This document shows, one piece after another, positions 32,219-40,996 of a DNA stretch of 64,000 nt. The notes under the pieces are model-generated. The model saw nothing but the letters and a program-made list of their open reading frames with translations, was not told the DNA's origin and did no database searches. The position numbers were made by a program, and so were the translations under genes. Source of the stretch: Microbacterium halophytorum (lineage in GTDB: Bacteria; Actinomycetota; Actinomycetes; Actinomycetales; Microbacteriaceae). The stretch lies in the NCBI RefSeq assembly GCF_002970975.1, contig NZ_KZ672983.1:295097-359096 (forward strand), in the 5' to 3' direction. Position 1 is the stretch's first letter, and each line of letters begins with the position of its first letter.

Positions 32219-32836
32219 ATGGACTGGGGGCTGGCGCTCGACCTGCTCGGCACCTTCTTCTTCGCGATCTCGGGGAGCCTACTGGCGGCCAAGCGCGGCT
32301 TCGACATCGTGGCGTCGCTGCTGCTCGGCTCGCTCACCGGCCTCGGCGGCGGTGTCGTGCGCGACCTCATCATCGGCCGGCCGCCGCTCGCGTTCGACGA
32401 GCCGGTGCACTTCATCCCGCCGTTGCTCGCGGCGATCGTCGTGTACTTCATGTCCAGCCACGTGCAGCGCTTCTGGCGCACCATCCTGACCTTCGACGCC
32501 GTCGGGCTCGCGGTGTTCTGCACGACGGGCGCCGTCACGGCGCTCGAGTTCGCCATGAACCCCGCCGCGGCGCTCCTGCTCGGTGTGACGACCGCGGTCG
32601 GCGGCGGCCTGATGCGCGATGTCGTGGCGAACCACGACCCGCAGCTGTTCAACCCTCGCGACCTCTACGCCGCACCGGCCTTCCTCGGCGCCGGGCTCAT
32701 CGTGCTGGTCTGGCATCTCGGCTGGTACAACGCGATCTCGCTCTCCGTGATCACGGCGGCGGTCCTGGTGTTCCGCCTGCTCTCCCTGAAGTTCCGGTGG
32801 CGCGTGCCGGGCGCCCACCTCGACCGCGCGAAGTAG
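32219..32836 (+). CDS. trimeric intracellular cation channel (TRIC) family / UPF0126 membrane protein
   Basis: A 205-residue membrane protein with about seven helices arranged as two UPF0126 repeats. Each repeat carries the glycine-rich signature: TGLGGGVVRDLIIGRPP near residue 40 and TAVGGGLMRDVVANHDP near residue 125. Bacterial homologues of TRIC channels have this architecture and may pass cations or glycine. ATG at 32219 gives a full first helix (ALDLLGTFFFAISGSLLAAK). It is convergent with the YitT-like gene. Confidence 0.92.
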   Translation: MDWGLALDLLGTFFFAISGSLLAAKRGFDIVASLLLGSLTGLGGGVVRDLIIGRPPLAFDEPVHFIPPLLAAIVVYFMSSHVQRFWRTILTFDAVGLAVFCTTGAVTALEFAMNPAAALLLGVTTAVGGGLMRDVVANHDPQLFNPRDLYAAPAFLGAGLIVLVWHLGWYNAISLSVITAAVLVFRLLSLKFRWRVPGAHLDRAK

Positions 32837-33028
32837 GGTGAGCCGCCGCGGAGGCGGGGCTTCCGGCGTTCGGGCGCGCGGGCTCGCCCGGCCCCGCCGT
32901 GCCCTGATCGCTGCTGTACCGGACGCACACGGGTGGACTGGACTCACGCCCGCGATTGCCCAGCCGCGCGGCCAGCCGCTCGGCGACCTCGCCCGGCGGC
33001 GACGCGCGCCGCGCAGTCTCGGCCGGGC

Positions 33029-33697
33029 TCAGCTGCGTCGCGCGGAGCGGGCCGATCCGCGCGTGATCGCGACGTAGCGGCCGGGCCTGTGGTTCACAGC
33101 GATGATCAGGTTCATCACGACGATGCCCAGCGCCGACGCGAGCACCACGGGCCAAGGTGCGATCGCGAGGGAGGCGAGCACGACGCACGCGTCGCCGACC
33201 ATCATCACGTATCCGGCGCGCCAGCCCACCCTCTCCTGCAGGATGAGCCCGACGATGTTGAACCCGCCCATGCTCGCGCCGTGCCGGAACAGGATGATCA
33301 CGCCGACCGAGGCCACGACCGACCCGATCACCGCCGCGTAGAACGGATTCAGGGCGATGTCACCGAGCGCACCGATGCCGCTGAGCGCGTGGAACGACGC
33401 GAAGACCGACACGAGCGCGATCGCCAGCGCGCTGCGCAGCACGAATCCCCACCCCTTGCTGCGGATCGCGAGCAGGAAGAACGGCAGGTTGATCGCGAAG
33501 AAGAGAGCCCCGAACGGGATCGGTGTCGCGTAGTCGAGCAGCAGCGTCAGGCCGGCCGTGCCGCCCGTGACGACCCCGCCGGCGCGCAGCAGGAACAGCC
33601 CGATCGACACGACGATGGTGCCGCAGAGAATGCCGAGGACGTCATCCGCAACCGAGTGCGTCGGTGCCGGGTGCGGGACGGGGATCTCGGAGGTCAC
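33029..33697 (-). CDS. YitT family membrane protein
   Basis: A 222-residue protein with about five to six helices. The signature FLLRAGGVVTGGTAGLTLLL near residue 40, FFAINLPFFLLA, and HGASMGGFNIVGLILQERVG identify the YitT (DUF161) family. The usual C-terminal DUF2179 domain is absent; the protein ends after NHRPGRYVAITRG. GTG at 33697 is the start because it directly precedes the conserved region. Function in the family is unknown; transport is suspected. Confidence 0.87.
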   Translation of the reverse strand: MTSEIPVPHPAPTHSVADDVLGILCGTIVVSIGLFLLRAGGVVTGGTAGLTLLLDYATPIPFGALFFAINLPFFLLAIRSKGWGFVLRSALAIALVSVFASFHALSGIGALGDIALNPFYAAVIGSVVASVGVIILFRHGASMGGFNIVGLILQERVGWRAGYVMMVGDACVVLASLAIAPWPVVLASALGIVVMNLIIAVNHRPGRYVAITRGSARSARRS

Positions 33698-33862
33698 TCG
33701 ATCGAGTGTGCATGAGGCGAGAGAAATGCGGAAATGGGCTTCCCTCGATTGAGCAGAATGTCGTGCTGAGCGGCAGGCCCGGAGGAGTCGCCTGGCACAA
33801 TCGCTTCCCGCCCGGTGTTCCGGCGCAGGCACCGATCGTGTCGATGACGCCAGCCCGCCGCC

Positions 33863-34735
33863 TCACTTCGCGGGGACGAACTCCGTCGCGCTGCCCGTGA
33901 CCGTGATGCCGCCCGTCTCAGGGATATCAGCGACGAGCAGGCTCGGCCGGCCGACGTGCGCTCCCTGCCGGATGCGCACTCGGCCACCCTGGGGCACACG
34001 ACCGATCGCGCGCAGGTACGCGCCGGTCGCGGCGGCGGCCGAGCCCGTCGCCGGGTCCTCAGAGATCCGACCGACCGGGAACAGGTTGCGAGCCTCGAAT
34101 TCGTCTTCGTCGAGGCGCGACAGCACGGTCACCGTGCCCTCCCATCCGGCCCGGCGCATGAGCGGAGCCAGTACCCGCGGTGCGAACCGGAACTGGTGGA
34201 ACAGCTCGCGGTCCGCAAGGACGAGCACCGGATGCCTGTTCCCCGCGAAGGCCTCCAGCGCGGGGAAACCCTCCGCGATGTCGCTCGCGACGAGACCGAG
34301 CACGTCGAGGAGATCCGCGTACGCGCCGGCATCGATCTCGCGCACGCTCGGCTCCACCGAGGTGAACGACGCGGTCACGACACCGAGCTCGTCGATGCCC
34401 GTGACGATCTCGACAGGGCCGGCTGTCGTGGCGAACCTCAACCGTCGATGGCCGCTGCGCTTGGCAATGGCAACCGCTGCCGCTACCGTGGCGTGCCCGC
34501 AGAACGGCACCTCCGCGGCGGGCGAGAAGTACCGCACGGCGACCTCCGCCGCGCCCTCGACGCTCTGCGGAACCGACATGTCGGTCACGAACACGCTCTC
34601 CGGGTATCCGAGCCGAGCGGCGATCGCGAGCATCTCCGCGTCCGTCAGGTGGGATGCGTCGAAGACGATCCCGGCGGGGTTACCGCCCTCTGGCGTGAGG
34701 GCGAAGGCGGTGCTGTGCAGGATCTCAGGACTCAT
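33863..34735 (-). CDS. PhzF family isomerase
   Basis: A 290-residue cytoplasmic enzyme of the diaminopimelate-epimerase-like PhzF fold. Visible are GGNPAGIVFDA near residue 17, GYPESVFV with the catalytic Glu near 45, FSPAAEVPFCGHATVAAA near 70, and the C-terminal GRISEDPATGSAAAATGAYL. In the phenazine pathway PhzF isomerises DHHA, but most lone homologues have unknown substrates. It stands alone between YitT and an LLM gene, all on the minus strand. Confidence 0.9.
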   Translation of the reverse strand: MSPEILHSTAFALTPEGGNPAGIVFDASHLTDAEMLAIAARLGYPESVFVTDMSVPQSVEGAAEVAVRYFSPAAEVPFCGHATVAAAVAIAKRSGHRRLRFATTAGPVEIVTGIDELGVVTASFTSVEPSVREIDAGAYADLLDVLGLVASDIAEGFPALEAFAGNRHPVLVLADRELFHQFRFAPRVLAPLMRRAGWEGTVTVLSRLDEDEFEARNLFPVGRISEDPATGSAAAATGAYLRAIGRVPQGGRVRIRQGAHVGRPSLLVADIPETGGITVTGSATEFVPAK

Positions 34736-34783
34736 GGTGGCACCACGCTATCGCATGCGCACTCCCGCCGCGGGCGCCCTCGA

Positions 34784-35644
34784 TCAGCGCCCCGGCGGGC
34801 CCTGGAGCGCGCGTTCGAGGAGGCTCTCGGCCGTGACGGTCGCCGGGTCCCACCGCGATTCCATCCACCAGGTCGCGCCAGCTTCCTCCGCGGCCCGCGC
34901 CTGTTCGGCGGCGACGGCGGGGTCGGCGTCGAGGCGCCCCTGGAACACGACCTCGAAGCCCGTCGCGTCGACGCGGTTCTCGGCGATCCATCGGTTCAGG
35001 TCGGCGATGTCGCCGGGCGAGGGTTCGGCGTCCTCCGGCGAATCGCCGCGCACCTGCGGCACGATGCCGTCCCACCGCAGAGCCCGGGCGAGGCTGCGGC
35101 GCGGCGGGTTCTTCGCATCCCACACGGCGACGGGCCAGACCGGGATGCGGCCGCGCACGGGAGCCTGCGGGAACTGGAAGGGCCCGGTCTGCACGGCGGT
35201 CCCCTCGTAGGAGAACTTCTCGGTCGACCAGGAGCGCTCGAGCCACGCGAGCGTCTCGTCGAGGAGCCGGGCGCGATCGCGGAGGGCCTCCGGCTGCTCA
35301 GGGACCGACGTGAAGGCGTGGTCGATGGGCACGCCCATGCCGACGGGCAGCACCAGGCGCCCTCCCGAGAGGTGATCGACGGTCAGCGCCTGCTGCGCGA
35401 GCTCCCACGGCCGGCGCCGCGGCACCGCGAAGATCATCGCGCCGAGCGTGATGCGCTCGGTCGCGGCCGCGACGGCGCCGAGGAGCGCGAACGGATCCCA
35501 TGTCGGGCCCGCGTCGAACTCCCCCGCGTCGAGGCTGATGCCGTCCCACGTGAAGAAGCCGTCCCATCCGGAATCTTCGCAGGCCCGCGCGAGGCGCACC
35601 TGCTGCTTGGGGGTGCCGTAACTGCCGATGAATCCGAAGCGCAT
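34784..35644 (-). CDS. LLM-class flavin-dependent oxidoreductase
   Basis: A 286-residue luciferase-like barrel. It starts RFGFIGSYGTPKQQVRLARA, with SGWDGFFTWDGISL, RITLGAMIFAVPRRRPWELA, and LSGGRLVLPVGMGVP. The cofactor could be FMN or F420; the sequence does not decide. It follows closely on the phzF gene in the same orientation (48-base gap), and is 190 bases from hemL. Substrate unknown. Confidence 0.86.
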   Translation of the reverse strand: MRFGFIGSYGTPKQQVRLARACEDSGWDGFFTWDGISLDAGEFDAGPTWDPFALLGAVAAATERITLGAMIFAVPRRRPWELAQQALTVDHLSGGRLVLPVGMGVPIDHAFTSVPEQPEALRDRARLLDETLAWLERSWSTEKFSYEGTAVQTGPFQFPQAPVRGRIPVWPVAVWDAKNPPRRSLARALRWDGIVPQVRGDSPEDAEPSPGDIADLNRWIAENRVDATGFEVVFQGRLDADPAVAAEQARAAEEAGATWWMESRWDPATVTAESLLERALQGPPGR

Positions 35645-35837
35645 GCCATCAGGCTAGGCGCCCCCTCAGACATTCGGGAGGGCCGTGCCTCAGCAGCCGG
35701 ATCGGAACCGGCCGTCACGACCCTGCGGGTGTGCGTCCCCGTGGAAGAACGCCGCCGCAGGGGCCGGGCGCCTGCTCCGTCACCGACGGGTCCGCGCATC
35801 CGGGTTGGAGCGACCACCTGTCCGCCCGCGCGACCCC

Positions 35838-37154
35838 TCAGGCCGCGGCGGCCGCCTTCGCCGCCGCGGGGAGCGCATCGGCGATCCGCGCCAGCGCCGC
35901 GTCGTCGTGGGCGGCGGTGACGAACCAGGCCTCGTACACGCTCGGCGGCAGGTTCACGCCCGCGTCGAGCATCGCGTGGAAGAACGACGTGAAGCGGTGC
36001 GCGTCCTGGGCCTTCGCGTCGTCGTACGAGACCGGCTTCTGCTCCGAGAACGCGATGCCGAAGAGCGAGCCGACCCGGGAGATGGAGTGGGCGACGCCCT
36101 CCGCGGCGAGCGCGTCGGTCAGCGCCTCCGTGACGAGGTCGGCGGCGCGGTCGAGGTGCGCGTAGACGTCGTCGGTCGCGCGCTCGAGCGTCGCGATGCC
36201 CGCGGCGACCGAGAGCGGGTTCCCCGAGAGCGTGCCGGCCTGGTAGACCGGGCCCGACGGCGCGAGCTCCTCCATGACGGAGCGTCTGCCGCCCAGCGCC
36301 GCCAGCGGCATCCCGCCGCCGACGACCTTGCCGAACGTGAACAGGTCGGGCTCGTACGCTTCGCCTCCGGAGACCTGCAGGCCCCAGTTTCCCGCGGGGT
36401 GCACGCGGAAGCCCGTGAGCACCTCGTCGACGATCAGGAGCGCACCCGCGCCGTGGGCGATGTCGGCGAGGCCGGCGTTGAAGCCGACGGGCGCCTCGAC
36501 GACGCCCATGTTGGCTGGGGCGGCCTCGACGATGATCGCGGCGATCCGCTCGCCGTGGGCCGCGAACACCTCGCGCACGGCGTCGAGGTCGCCGTAGGGC
36601 ACGACGAGGGTCTGCGCCGCAACCGCCTCCGGCACGCCCGCGGTGCCGGGCAGAGCGAGCGTCGCGACGCCCGAGCCGGCGGCCGCGAGCAGGCCGTCGG
36701 AGTGGCCGTGGTAGTTGCCGTCGAACTTCACGAGCAGGTCGCGGCCGGTCGCGCCGCGGGCGAGCCGAATGGCCGTCATCGTCGCCTCGGTGCCGGTCGA
36801 GACGAGGCGCACCTCCTCCACGGGGCTGAGGCCGCCGGCCGTCACGCGCTGCGCGATCAGTTCCGCGAGGCGCGATTCCGCCTCGGTCGGTGCGCCGAAC
36901 GACAGCCCGCGCGCGGCCGCCTCCTGCACCGCGGCCACGACATCCGGATGCGCGTGCCCGAGCAGGGCGGGGCCCCACGTCGCGACGAGATCGACGTACT
37001 CGCGGCCGCCGGCGTCGGTCACGTACGCGCCGCGCGCCGACTGGAGGAAGCGCGGAGCCCCGCCCACCGAGCCGTACGCCCGGACGGGCGAGTTCACACC
37101 ACCGGGGATGACCTGCCGGGCACGGGCGAACAGTTCCTCATTGCGATCCGTCAT
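35838..37154 (-). CDS. hemL: glutamate-1-semialdehyde 2,1-aminomutase
   Basis: PLP enzyme of the C5 route to 5-aminolevulinate, acting after HemA. Seen are [21 protein letters not shown] at the N-terminus, [32 protein letters not shown] with the PLP-binding Asp, and [17 protein letters not shown] with the Schiff-base Lys near residue 275. The 438-residue length is standard. ATG at 37154 is the start. In related actinobacteria hemL is usually joined to hemB; here some 10 kb of unrelated genes lie between them. Confidence 0.95.
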   Translation of the reverse strand: MTDRNEELFARARQVIPGGVNSPVRAYGSVGGAPRFLQSARGAYVTDAGGREYVDLVATWGPALLGHAHPDVVAAVQEAAARGLSFGAPTEAESRLAELIAQRVTAGGLSPVEEVRLVSTGTEATMTAIRLARGATGRDLLVKFDGNYHGHSDGLLAAAGSGVATLALPGTAGVPEAVAAQTLVVPYGDLDAVREVFAAHGERIAAIIVEAAPANMGVVEAPVGFNAGLADIAHGAGALLIVDEVLTGFRVHPAGNWGLQVSGGEAYEPDLFTFGKVVGGGMPLAALGGRRSVMEELAPSGPVYQAGTLSGNPLSVAAGIATLERATDDVYAHLDRAADLVTEALTDALAAEGVAHSISRVGSLFGIAFSEQKPVSYDDAKAQDAHRFTSFFHAMLDAGVNLPPSVYEAWFVTAAHDDAALARIADALPAAAKAAAAA

Positions 37155-37209
37155 GGTCCCATTCTTCCCGACGGCCGCCGCACGGTCGCCGATGCCGCCG
37201 CGCACTGAG

Positions 37210-37260
37210 AATGCCGCGAAGTGCGCTGATCCCACGATCTCAGAGCAGTGCGCGGCATTT
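37210..37260. repeat. imperfect inverted repeat between hemL and DUF2255 gene
   Basis: AATGCCGCG...TGC.CTGA at 37210-37229 is matched in reverse at 37240-37260, about 17 of 21 positions, with a 10-base loop. A tttt run follows on the + strand. It lies in the 133-base gap before hemL. Confidence 0.6.
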
Positions 37261-37287
37261 TCTGCCGCCGCCGGGGCGGAGCGCGCC

Positions 37288-37704
37288 TCAGGCCCGCGGG
37301 TCGACCCGGAAGGTGCAGGCGATCGCCGTCTCGGCCAGCATCGCGTCGACCGACGAGCGGCTCGCGCCCTCGTACTTGCGCTCGATCTCCGCATCGATCG
37401 CGCCTTGCACCGGGTCGTCCGCCGGCACCGGCTCGAGCGCGACGTCGACGCGCGGCAGCACGAGCGCGGCGTCGCGGTCGCGCTCGGCGATGCTCCCGTC
37501 GCCGTCGACGAACGCGACGGGGCGGCCGGCCACGACGTGCTTGTACCACCACGCCGTCTCGCCGAAGACGGAGCGGACGTACGGCACCCCGTCGATGACC
37601 ATCGACCAGATCGGCGTCGCGACCGGGTCGCCGTTCTGCCGCGTCGTCACGACCGCGACGACCTTCGTCTCATCCAGCAGTTTCACCACGCCTGCGAAGC
37701 CCAT
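37288..37704 (-). CDS. DUF2255 / PNPOx-like split-barrel protein
   Basis: A 138-residue protein with the block [20 protein letters not shown] followed by [18 protein letters not shown], resembling DUF2255 and pyridoxamine-phosphate-oxidase-like split barrels. Such proteins often bind FMN or F420. The ATG at 37704 begins [12 protein letters not shown]. It precedes hemL on the same strand, 133 bases upstream, with an inverted repeat between. No specific function can be given. Confidence 0.75.
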   Translation of the reverse strand: MGFAGVVKLLDETKVVAVVTTRQNGDPVATPIWSMVIDGVPYVRSVFGETAWWYKHVVAGRPVAFVDGDGSIAERDRDAALVLPRVDVALEPVPADDPVQGAIDAEIERKYEGASRSSVDAMLAETAIACTFRVDPRA

Positions 37705-37777
37705 GGCACGACGGTACCGCGGGTCGCAGTTGCTGTGGGCCGCTCCGCCTCCCGCCCGGGTGACCCGCCCCTCACAC

Positions 37778-37840
37778 ACTCCGGTTACGCGAATCGACCT
37801 TCCGACCGCGTGCGGAGGTCGATCCGCGTCACGGGAGTGG
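37778..37840. repeat. 27-bp inverted repeat upstream of methyltransferase gene
   Basis: Arm 37778-37805 (cactccggttacgcgaat...) pairs with 37814-37840, 24 of 27 with one bulge and an 8-base loop. It lies in the 236-base gap between two divergent genes. Its right arm contains GACGCGGATCGAC (complement), a 13-mer also present in the prpD-prpB repeat. Confidence 0.7.
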
Positions 37841-37940
37841 CGGCGCCGGCCAGCGTGCGCCCCGGGGTGGGAACGGCGGCCTTCCGCCGGGCGGCCGCGC
37901 ACGCGACGATGGTGGGACGTCACCATCCGGAAGGAACCCC

Positions 37941-38735
37941 ATGGCGAGTTACACGCACGGCCACCACGAATCCGTCCTGCGGTCGCACCGCTCGCGCACC
38001 GCCGAGAACTCGGCCGGCTACCTGCTCCCCCACCTGCGCCCGACCGATCGTCTGCTCGACGTCGGCGCGGGCCCCGGCACCATCACGGCCGACCTCGCCG
38101 GCGTCGTCGCGGAGGTCACGGCGACCGAGATCACCCCGGATGCCCTCGAACTGAGCCGCACGGAGGCCGTCGGCCGCGGGGTCAGCAACATCGACTTCGT
38201 GGTCGCCGACGTGCACGCACTCCCGTTCGCCGACGACAGCTTCGACGTCGCGCATGCCCACCAGGTGCTGCAGCACGTCGCCGACCCGGTGCAGGCGCTC
38301 CGCGAGATGGCGCGCGTCACGCGCCCCGGCGGCATCATCGCGGTGCGCGACAGCGACTACGGCGGGTTCTGCTGGTGGCCGCAGCTGCCCGAGCTCGACA
38401 CGTGGCTCGAGCTGTACAAGGAGGCAGCCCGAGCGAACGGCGGCGAACCGGATGCCGGGCGCCGACTGCTCTCCTGGGCGCACGCCGCCGACCTGAGCGA
38501 TGTCACCGCCACCACGAGCACCTGGTGCTACGCGACGCCCGAGACCCGCGCATGGTGGGGCGGCATGTGGGCCGATCGCATCGTCGACTCCGCGATCGCC
38601 CGCCAGCTCACGTCATCCGGGCTCGCGACACCGGATGAGCTGCGCGAGATCAGCGAGGGCTGGAAGCGCTGGGCGGCGGATGACGATGGCTGGTTCTCAC
38701 TCCTTCACACGGAGCTGGTCTGCCGGGTGCCGTAA
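37941..38735 (+). CDS. class I SAM-dependent methyltransferase
   Basis: A 264-residue UbiE/Methyltransf_11-type enzyme. Motif I is RLLDVGAGPGTITADLAG (about 37-54), followed by TEITPDALELSRTEA, the acidic VVADVHALPFADDSFD and the HQVLQHVADPVQALREMARV stretch typical of this group, then GGIIAVRDSDYGGFCWWP. ATG with gaaccccATG spacing; ggaagg is 9 bases upstream. Acceptor unknown. It is convergent with the Raf-kinase-inhibitor-like gene. Confidence 0.9.
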   Translation: MASYTHGHHESVLRSHRSRTAENSAGYLLPHLRPTDRLLDVGAGPGTITADLAGVVAEVTATEITPDALELSRTEAVGRGVSNIDFVVADVHALPFADDSFDVAHAHQVLQHVADPVQALREMARVTRPGGIIAVRDSDYGGFCWWPQLPELDTWLELYKEAARANGGEPDAGRRLLSWAHAADLSDVTATTSTWCYATPETRAWWGGMWADRIVDSAIARQLTSSGLATPDELREISEGWKRWAADDDGWFSLLHTELVCRVP

Positions 38736-38738
38736 CGC

Positions 38739-38798
38739 CTTCGTATGACGCGGATTACCGTTTCTTCGCGCGAGAACGGCAATCCGCGTCATACGAAG
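38739..38798. terminator. 24-bp-arm hairpin, bidirectional terminator candidate
   Basis: Arm 38739-38762 (cttcgtatgacgcggattac...) pairs with 38775-38798 at 23 of 24 positions, with a 12-base loop. It starts 4 bases after the methyltransferase stop and ends 7 before the convergent gene's stop. Its core TATGACGCGGATT.CCGTT resembles the hairpin at 40930. Confidence 0.75.
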
Positions 38799-38804
38799 CG
38801 CGCG

Positions 38805-39251
38805 TCAGCGCGAGTACGACCCGACGACGCGGTTCTGCTCGATGACGGCGTCGGCGTAGTCGCGCAGGAACTCCTCGCGGGTCGGTTCGCCCTCGACGCG
38901 GCGGCTCAGGGCGTAGACCCAGAAGTAATAGCTGTGGTCGCCGTGGCCGGCCGGGGGCAACGGTCCGGAGTAGCCGGCCTCGCCCTTCGTTGTGACGCCC
39001 TCGCGACCGGATGCGGCCGTGAGCGTCGCCTGGTCAGGCGCGATGCCGAAGACGGTCCAGTGCGTCCACCCGTGCGGAATAGGGGCGTCGGGGTCGTGGC
39101 AGATCAGCGCGAGCTCGACGGTTTCCGCGGGCACGCCCGACACCTCGATGACGGGTGCGACGTCCTCGTGCTCGGCGGCGAACCGGTCGGGCATGCGCGT
39201 GCGGTCAGCGAAGTCGGGAGTCGTGACGGTGATCGTTCCGGGGAAGGCCAT
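38805..39251 (-). CDS. YbhB/YbcL family Raf-kinase-inhibitor-like protein
   Basis: A 148-residue PEBP-fold protein. The ligand-site motif ALICHDPDAPIPHGWTHWTVFG (near residue 50, given here in part: CHDPDAPIPHGWTHW) and YSGPLPPAGHGDHSYYFWVY are diagnostic. Function in bacteria is uncertain; some bind small anions or lipids. The start ATG is followed by AFPGTITVTTPDF. It is divergent from the small two-gene cassette. Confidence 0.92.
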   Translation of the reverse strand: MAFPGTITVTTPDFADRTRMPDRFAAEHEDVAPVIEVSGVPAETVELALICHDPDAPIPHGWTHWTVFGIAPDQATLTAASGREGVTTKGEAGYSGPLPPAGHGDHSYYFWVYALSRRVEGEPTREEFLRDYADAVIEQNRVVGSYSR

Positions 39252-39446
39252 GGGGTTCTCCTCTGCGTCGATGGGTCCTTTTCGATCATGCCTGAGATCA
39301 GAGCCGAGGCGCGTTGTCCATCGATTCAGTTCTGATCATGGATCACATTCGTCAGCGCCGTCCGCGCTCAGCATCACGCGGTACTCTGCGAATGTCAGTG
39401 GTTCGCGATGAAATCGGATGAACTCACCGACCGGAAGGATCCGACG
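39252..39446. promoter_or_regulatory. AT-richer divergent intergenic region
   Basis: About 195 bases between the PEBP gene and the small two-gene cassette, clearly less GC-rich than its surroundings (ttttcgatcatgcctgagat). ggaagg lies 8 bases before the ATG at 39447. Exact promoters cannot be called. Confidence 0.4.
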
Positions 39447-39644
39447 ATGGCACCCGTGATCGAACTCAAGCGCCACGACCTCGAAGCCCGCAGGTCTGAC
39501 CTGCTCGCCGAAGTGGGGCTCAACACGTACGAAGAGTTCGTCGAGCGCTCCCGGCGACGCGCTTTCAGCGATGCCGACTGGGCCATCCGCGACGAACTGG
39601 ATTCGATCGCGTATCTGTTGGGTGCCGACGAGCTCACCGACTGA
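39447..39644 (+). CDS. small antitoxin-like protein of a two-gene cassette
   Basis: A 65-residue acidic, helical protein (VIELKRHDLEARRSDLLAEV, then RAFSDADWAIRDELDSIAYL) of a kind that often precedes a larger hypothetical gene in actinobacteria. I choose ATG 39447 over 39408 because ggaagg is 8 bases upstream. It is separated from the next gene by 2 bases. The size, acidity and tight pairing are toxin-antitoxin-like, but no named family is recognised. Confidence 0.6.
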   Translation: MAPVIELKRHDLEARRSDLLAEVGLNTYEEFVERSRRRAFSDADWAIRDELDSIAYLLGADELTD

Positions 39645-39646
39645 TC

Positions 39647-40363
39647 GTGCTCGTCGGGCAAGCGCAGCAGTTCGCGGCCGAGCTTGATCTCACGATCCGA
39701 TCCGTCTTCGACTGCGAGCCCAATATCCGCGCGCAGCATGCCGAGGGTGCGTCGCGGATCCTCGTCTCGGCCTACGACCCTGGTGGCAAAGAATCCCTGC
39801 TCAAGATGCCGCTCCGTGCGCACGGGCAGATCGTTGCACATTGGACGTTCTACGCGATGGTCGACGCCTCGCATGACGGCCACCTCCGCATCGATGAGCT
39901 GCGGATGAGCTTACTGACCGCACACCGAGGTCTGCGCGACGCCCCGATCGTCAGACTCGAGTATCAACGACGCAATACGCGCGCCCCCGTAGCGCATTGG
40001 CAGTTCCACGCCGAGCGTGGCGATCTGTCATACGCCCTCGCTCGCACGAGCTTGGGCACGAAGAACGAGGGCGCCCCACGGTCCCTCCAAGACCTGCACT
40101 TCACCACAGGGGGCCGACGGTTCCGCCCCGTGCTCGAAGACTTCCTCCAGTTCCTCATTGAGGATTGCGGCTTCGATGCGCTTCCTGGCTCGCGAAACAC
40201 GCTCGCCGCCGGGCGCGAAGCCGCGCGGCGGCGCCAGGCCCGAACAGTCGCACGCGACTTTCCGCACGAGGTCGCCGGGGAGTTGCGCGTGCACGGTTGG
40301 AAAGTCGAACCACCTGACGGCGCCAAACCTCCCGAAAACTCCGACGTGCTGCGCGAGTACTGA
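39647..40363 (+). CDS. hypothetical partner protein of the two-gene cassette
   Basis: A 238-residue soluble protein that I do not recognise. The N-terminal two thirds look alpha/beta (ILVSAYDPGGKESLLKMPLR, IVAHWTFYAMVDASHDGHLR, RLEYQRRNTRAPVAHWQFHA), with two related W-x-F-H/Y segments suggesting an internal repeat. The last third is helical and basic (GREAARRRQARTVARDF). GTG at 39647 lies 2 bases after the preceding stop, so the pair is one transcript and likely coupled. Base composition is lower in GC than neighbours, suggesting transfer. Confidence 0.6.
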   Translation: MLVGQAQQFAAELDLTIRSVFDCEPNIRAQHAEGASRILVSAYDPGGKESLLKMPLRAHGQIVAHWTFYAMVDASHDGHLRIDELRMSLLTAHRGLRDAPIVRLEYQRRNTRAPVAHWQFHAERGDLSYALARTSLGTKNEGAPRSLQDLHFTTGGRRFRPVLEDFLQFLIEDCGFDALPGSRNTLAAGREAARRRQARTVARDFPHEVAGELRVHGWKVEPPDGAKPPENSDVLREY

Positions 40364-40434
40364 GCGGCGGACCTCGGCGTCGGAGAGCGGCGGCAGGATG
40401 AGAACGACGCCTCACCATGAACGAAGGAGCCCGT

Positions 40435-40899
40435 ATGAAGACCCTCTACATCGACATGGACAATACGCTCGTCGACTTCAGCGCGCGTCTGGACGGCGTC
40501 GACCCCGCCGTGCGCAACCGGTTCCGCGGACGCGAGGACGAACTGCCCGGCCTCTTCGCTCTCATGCCACCCATGCCCGGTGCCATCGACGCGTTCCACG
40601 AGCTGGCAGACCTCTTCGACACGTACATCCTGTCGACGGCGCCGTGGGGCAACCCCTCCGCGTGGCAGCACAAGGTCGAATGGGTGCAGATCCACTTCGG
40701 AATCGACCCAGGGTCACCCGCATACAAGAGGCTGATCCTGTCACACCACAAGCACCTGAACCGCGGCGACTTCCTCGTCGACGATCGGCCAGGTCACAAC
40801 GGGGCCGATCGCTTCGAGGGCGAGGTCGTGCCCTTCGGCCAGACCGATGAGCACCGCACGTGGCCGGATGTCGTCCGATATCTGCGCGGGCGCGCTTGA
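40435..40899 (+). CDS. 5'(3')-deoxyribonucleotidase (NT5C type)
   Basis: HAD-fold phosphatase of 154 residues. Catalytic DMDNTLVDFS is at residues 6-15 (DxDxT), the small-cap hydrophobic part MPPMPGAIDAFHELAD and motif II STAPW follow, and motif IV is FLVDDRPGHNGADRF near residue 113. aaggag is 5 bases before ATG 40435, which I prefer to the ATG at 40417. It probably dephosphorylates nucleotides in the cytoplasm. It is convergent with fhs across a strong hairpin. Confidence 0.9.
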   Translation: MKTLYIDMDNTLVDFSARLDGVDPAVRNRFRGREDELPGLFALMPPMPGAIDAFHELADLFDTYILSTAPWGNPSAWQHKVEWVQIHFGIDPGSPAYKRLILSHHKHLNRGDFLVDDRPGHNGADRFEGEVVPFGQTDEHRTWPDVVRYLRGRA

Positions 40900-40929
40900 G
40901 CAACCAACCGCGCTGACCTCCTGTTCAGA

Positions 40930-40976
40930 TGACGCGCATGGCCGTTCTCGGCGCTCAAGAACGGCCGTGCGCGTCA
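40930..40976. terminator. 19-bp-arm hairpin, bidirectional terminator candidate
   Basis: TGACGCGCATGGCCGTTCT (40930-40948) pairs with 40958-40976 at 18 of 19, 9-base loop, between the convergent nucleotidase and fhs genes. Its arm matches the 38739 hairpin at about 17 of 21 positions, so the two appear to be one element family. Confidence 0.75.
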
Positions 40977-40996
40977 GACGAAGCCGCGCGGATTGC

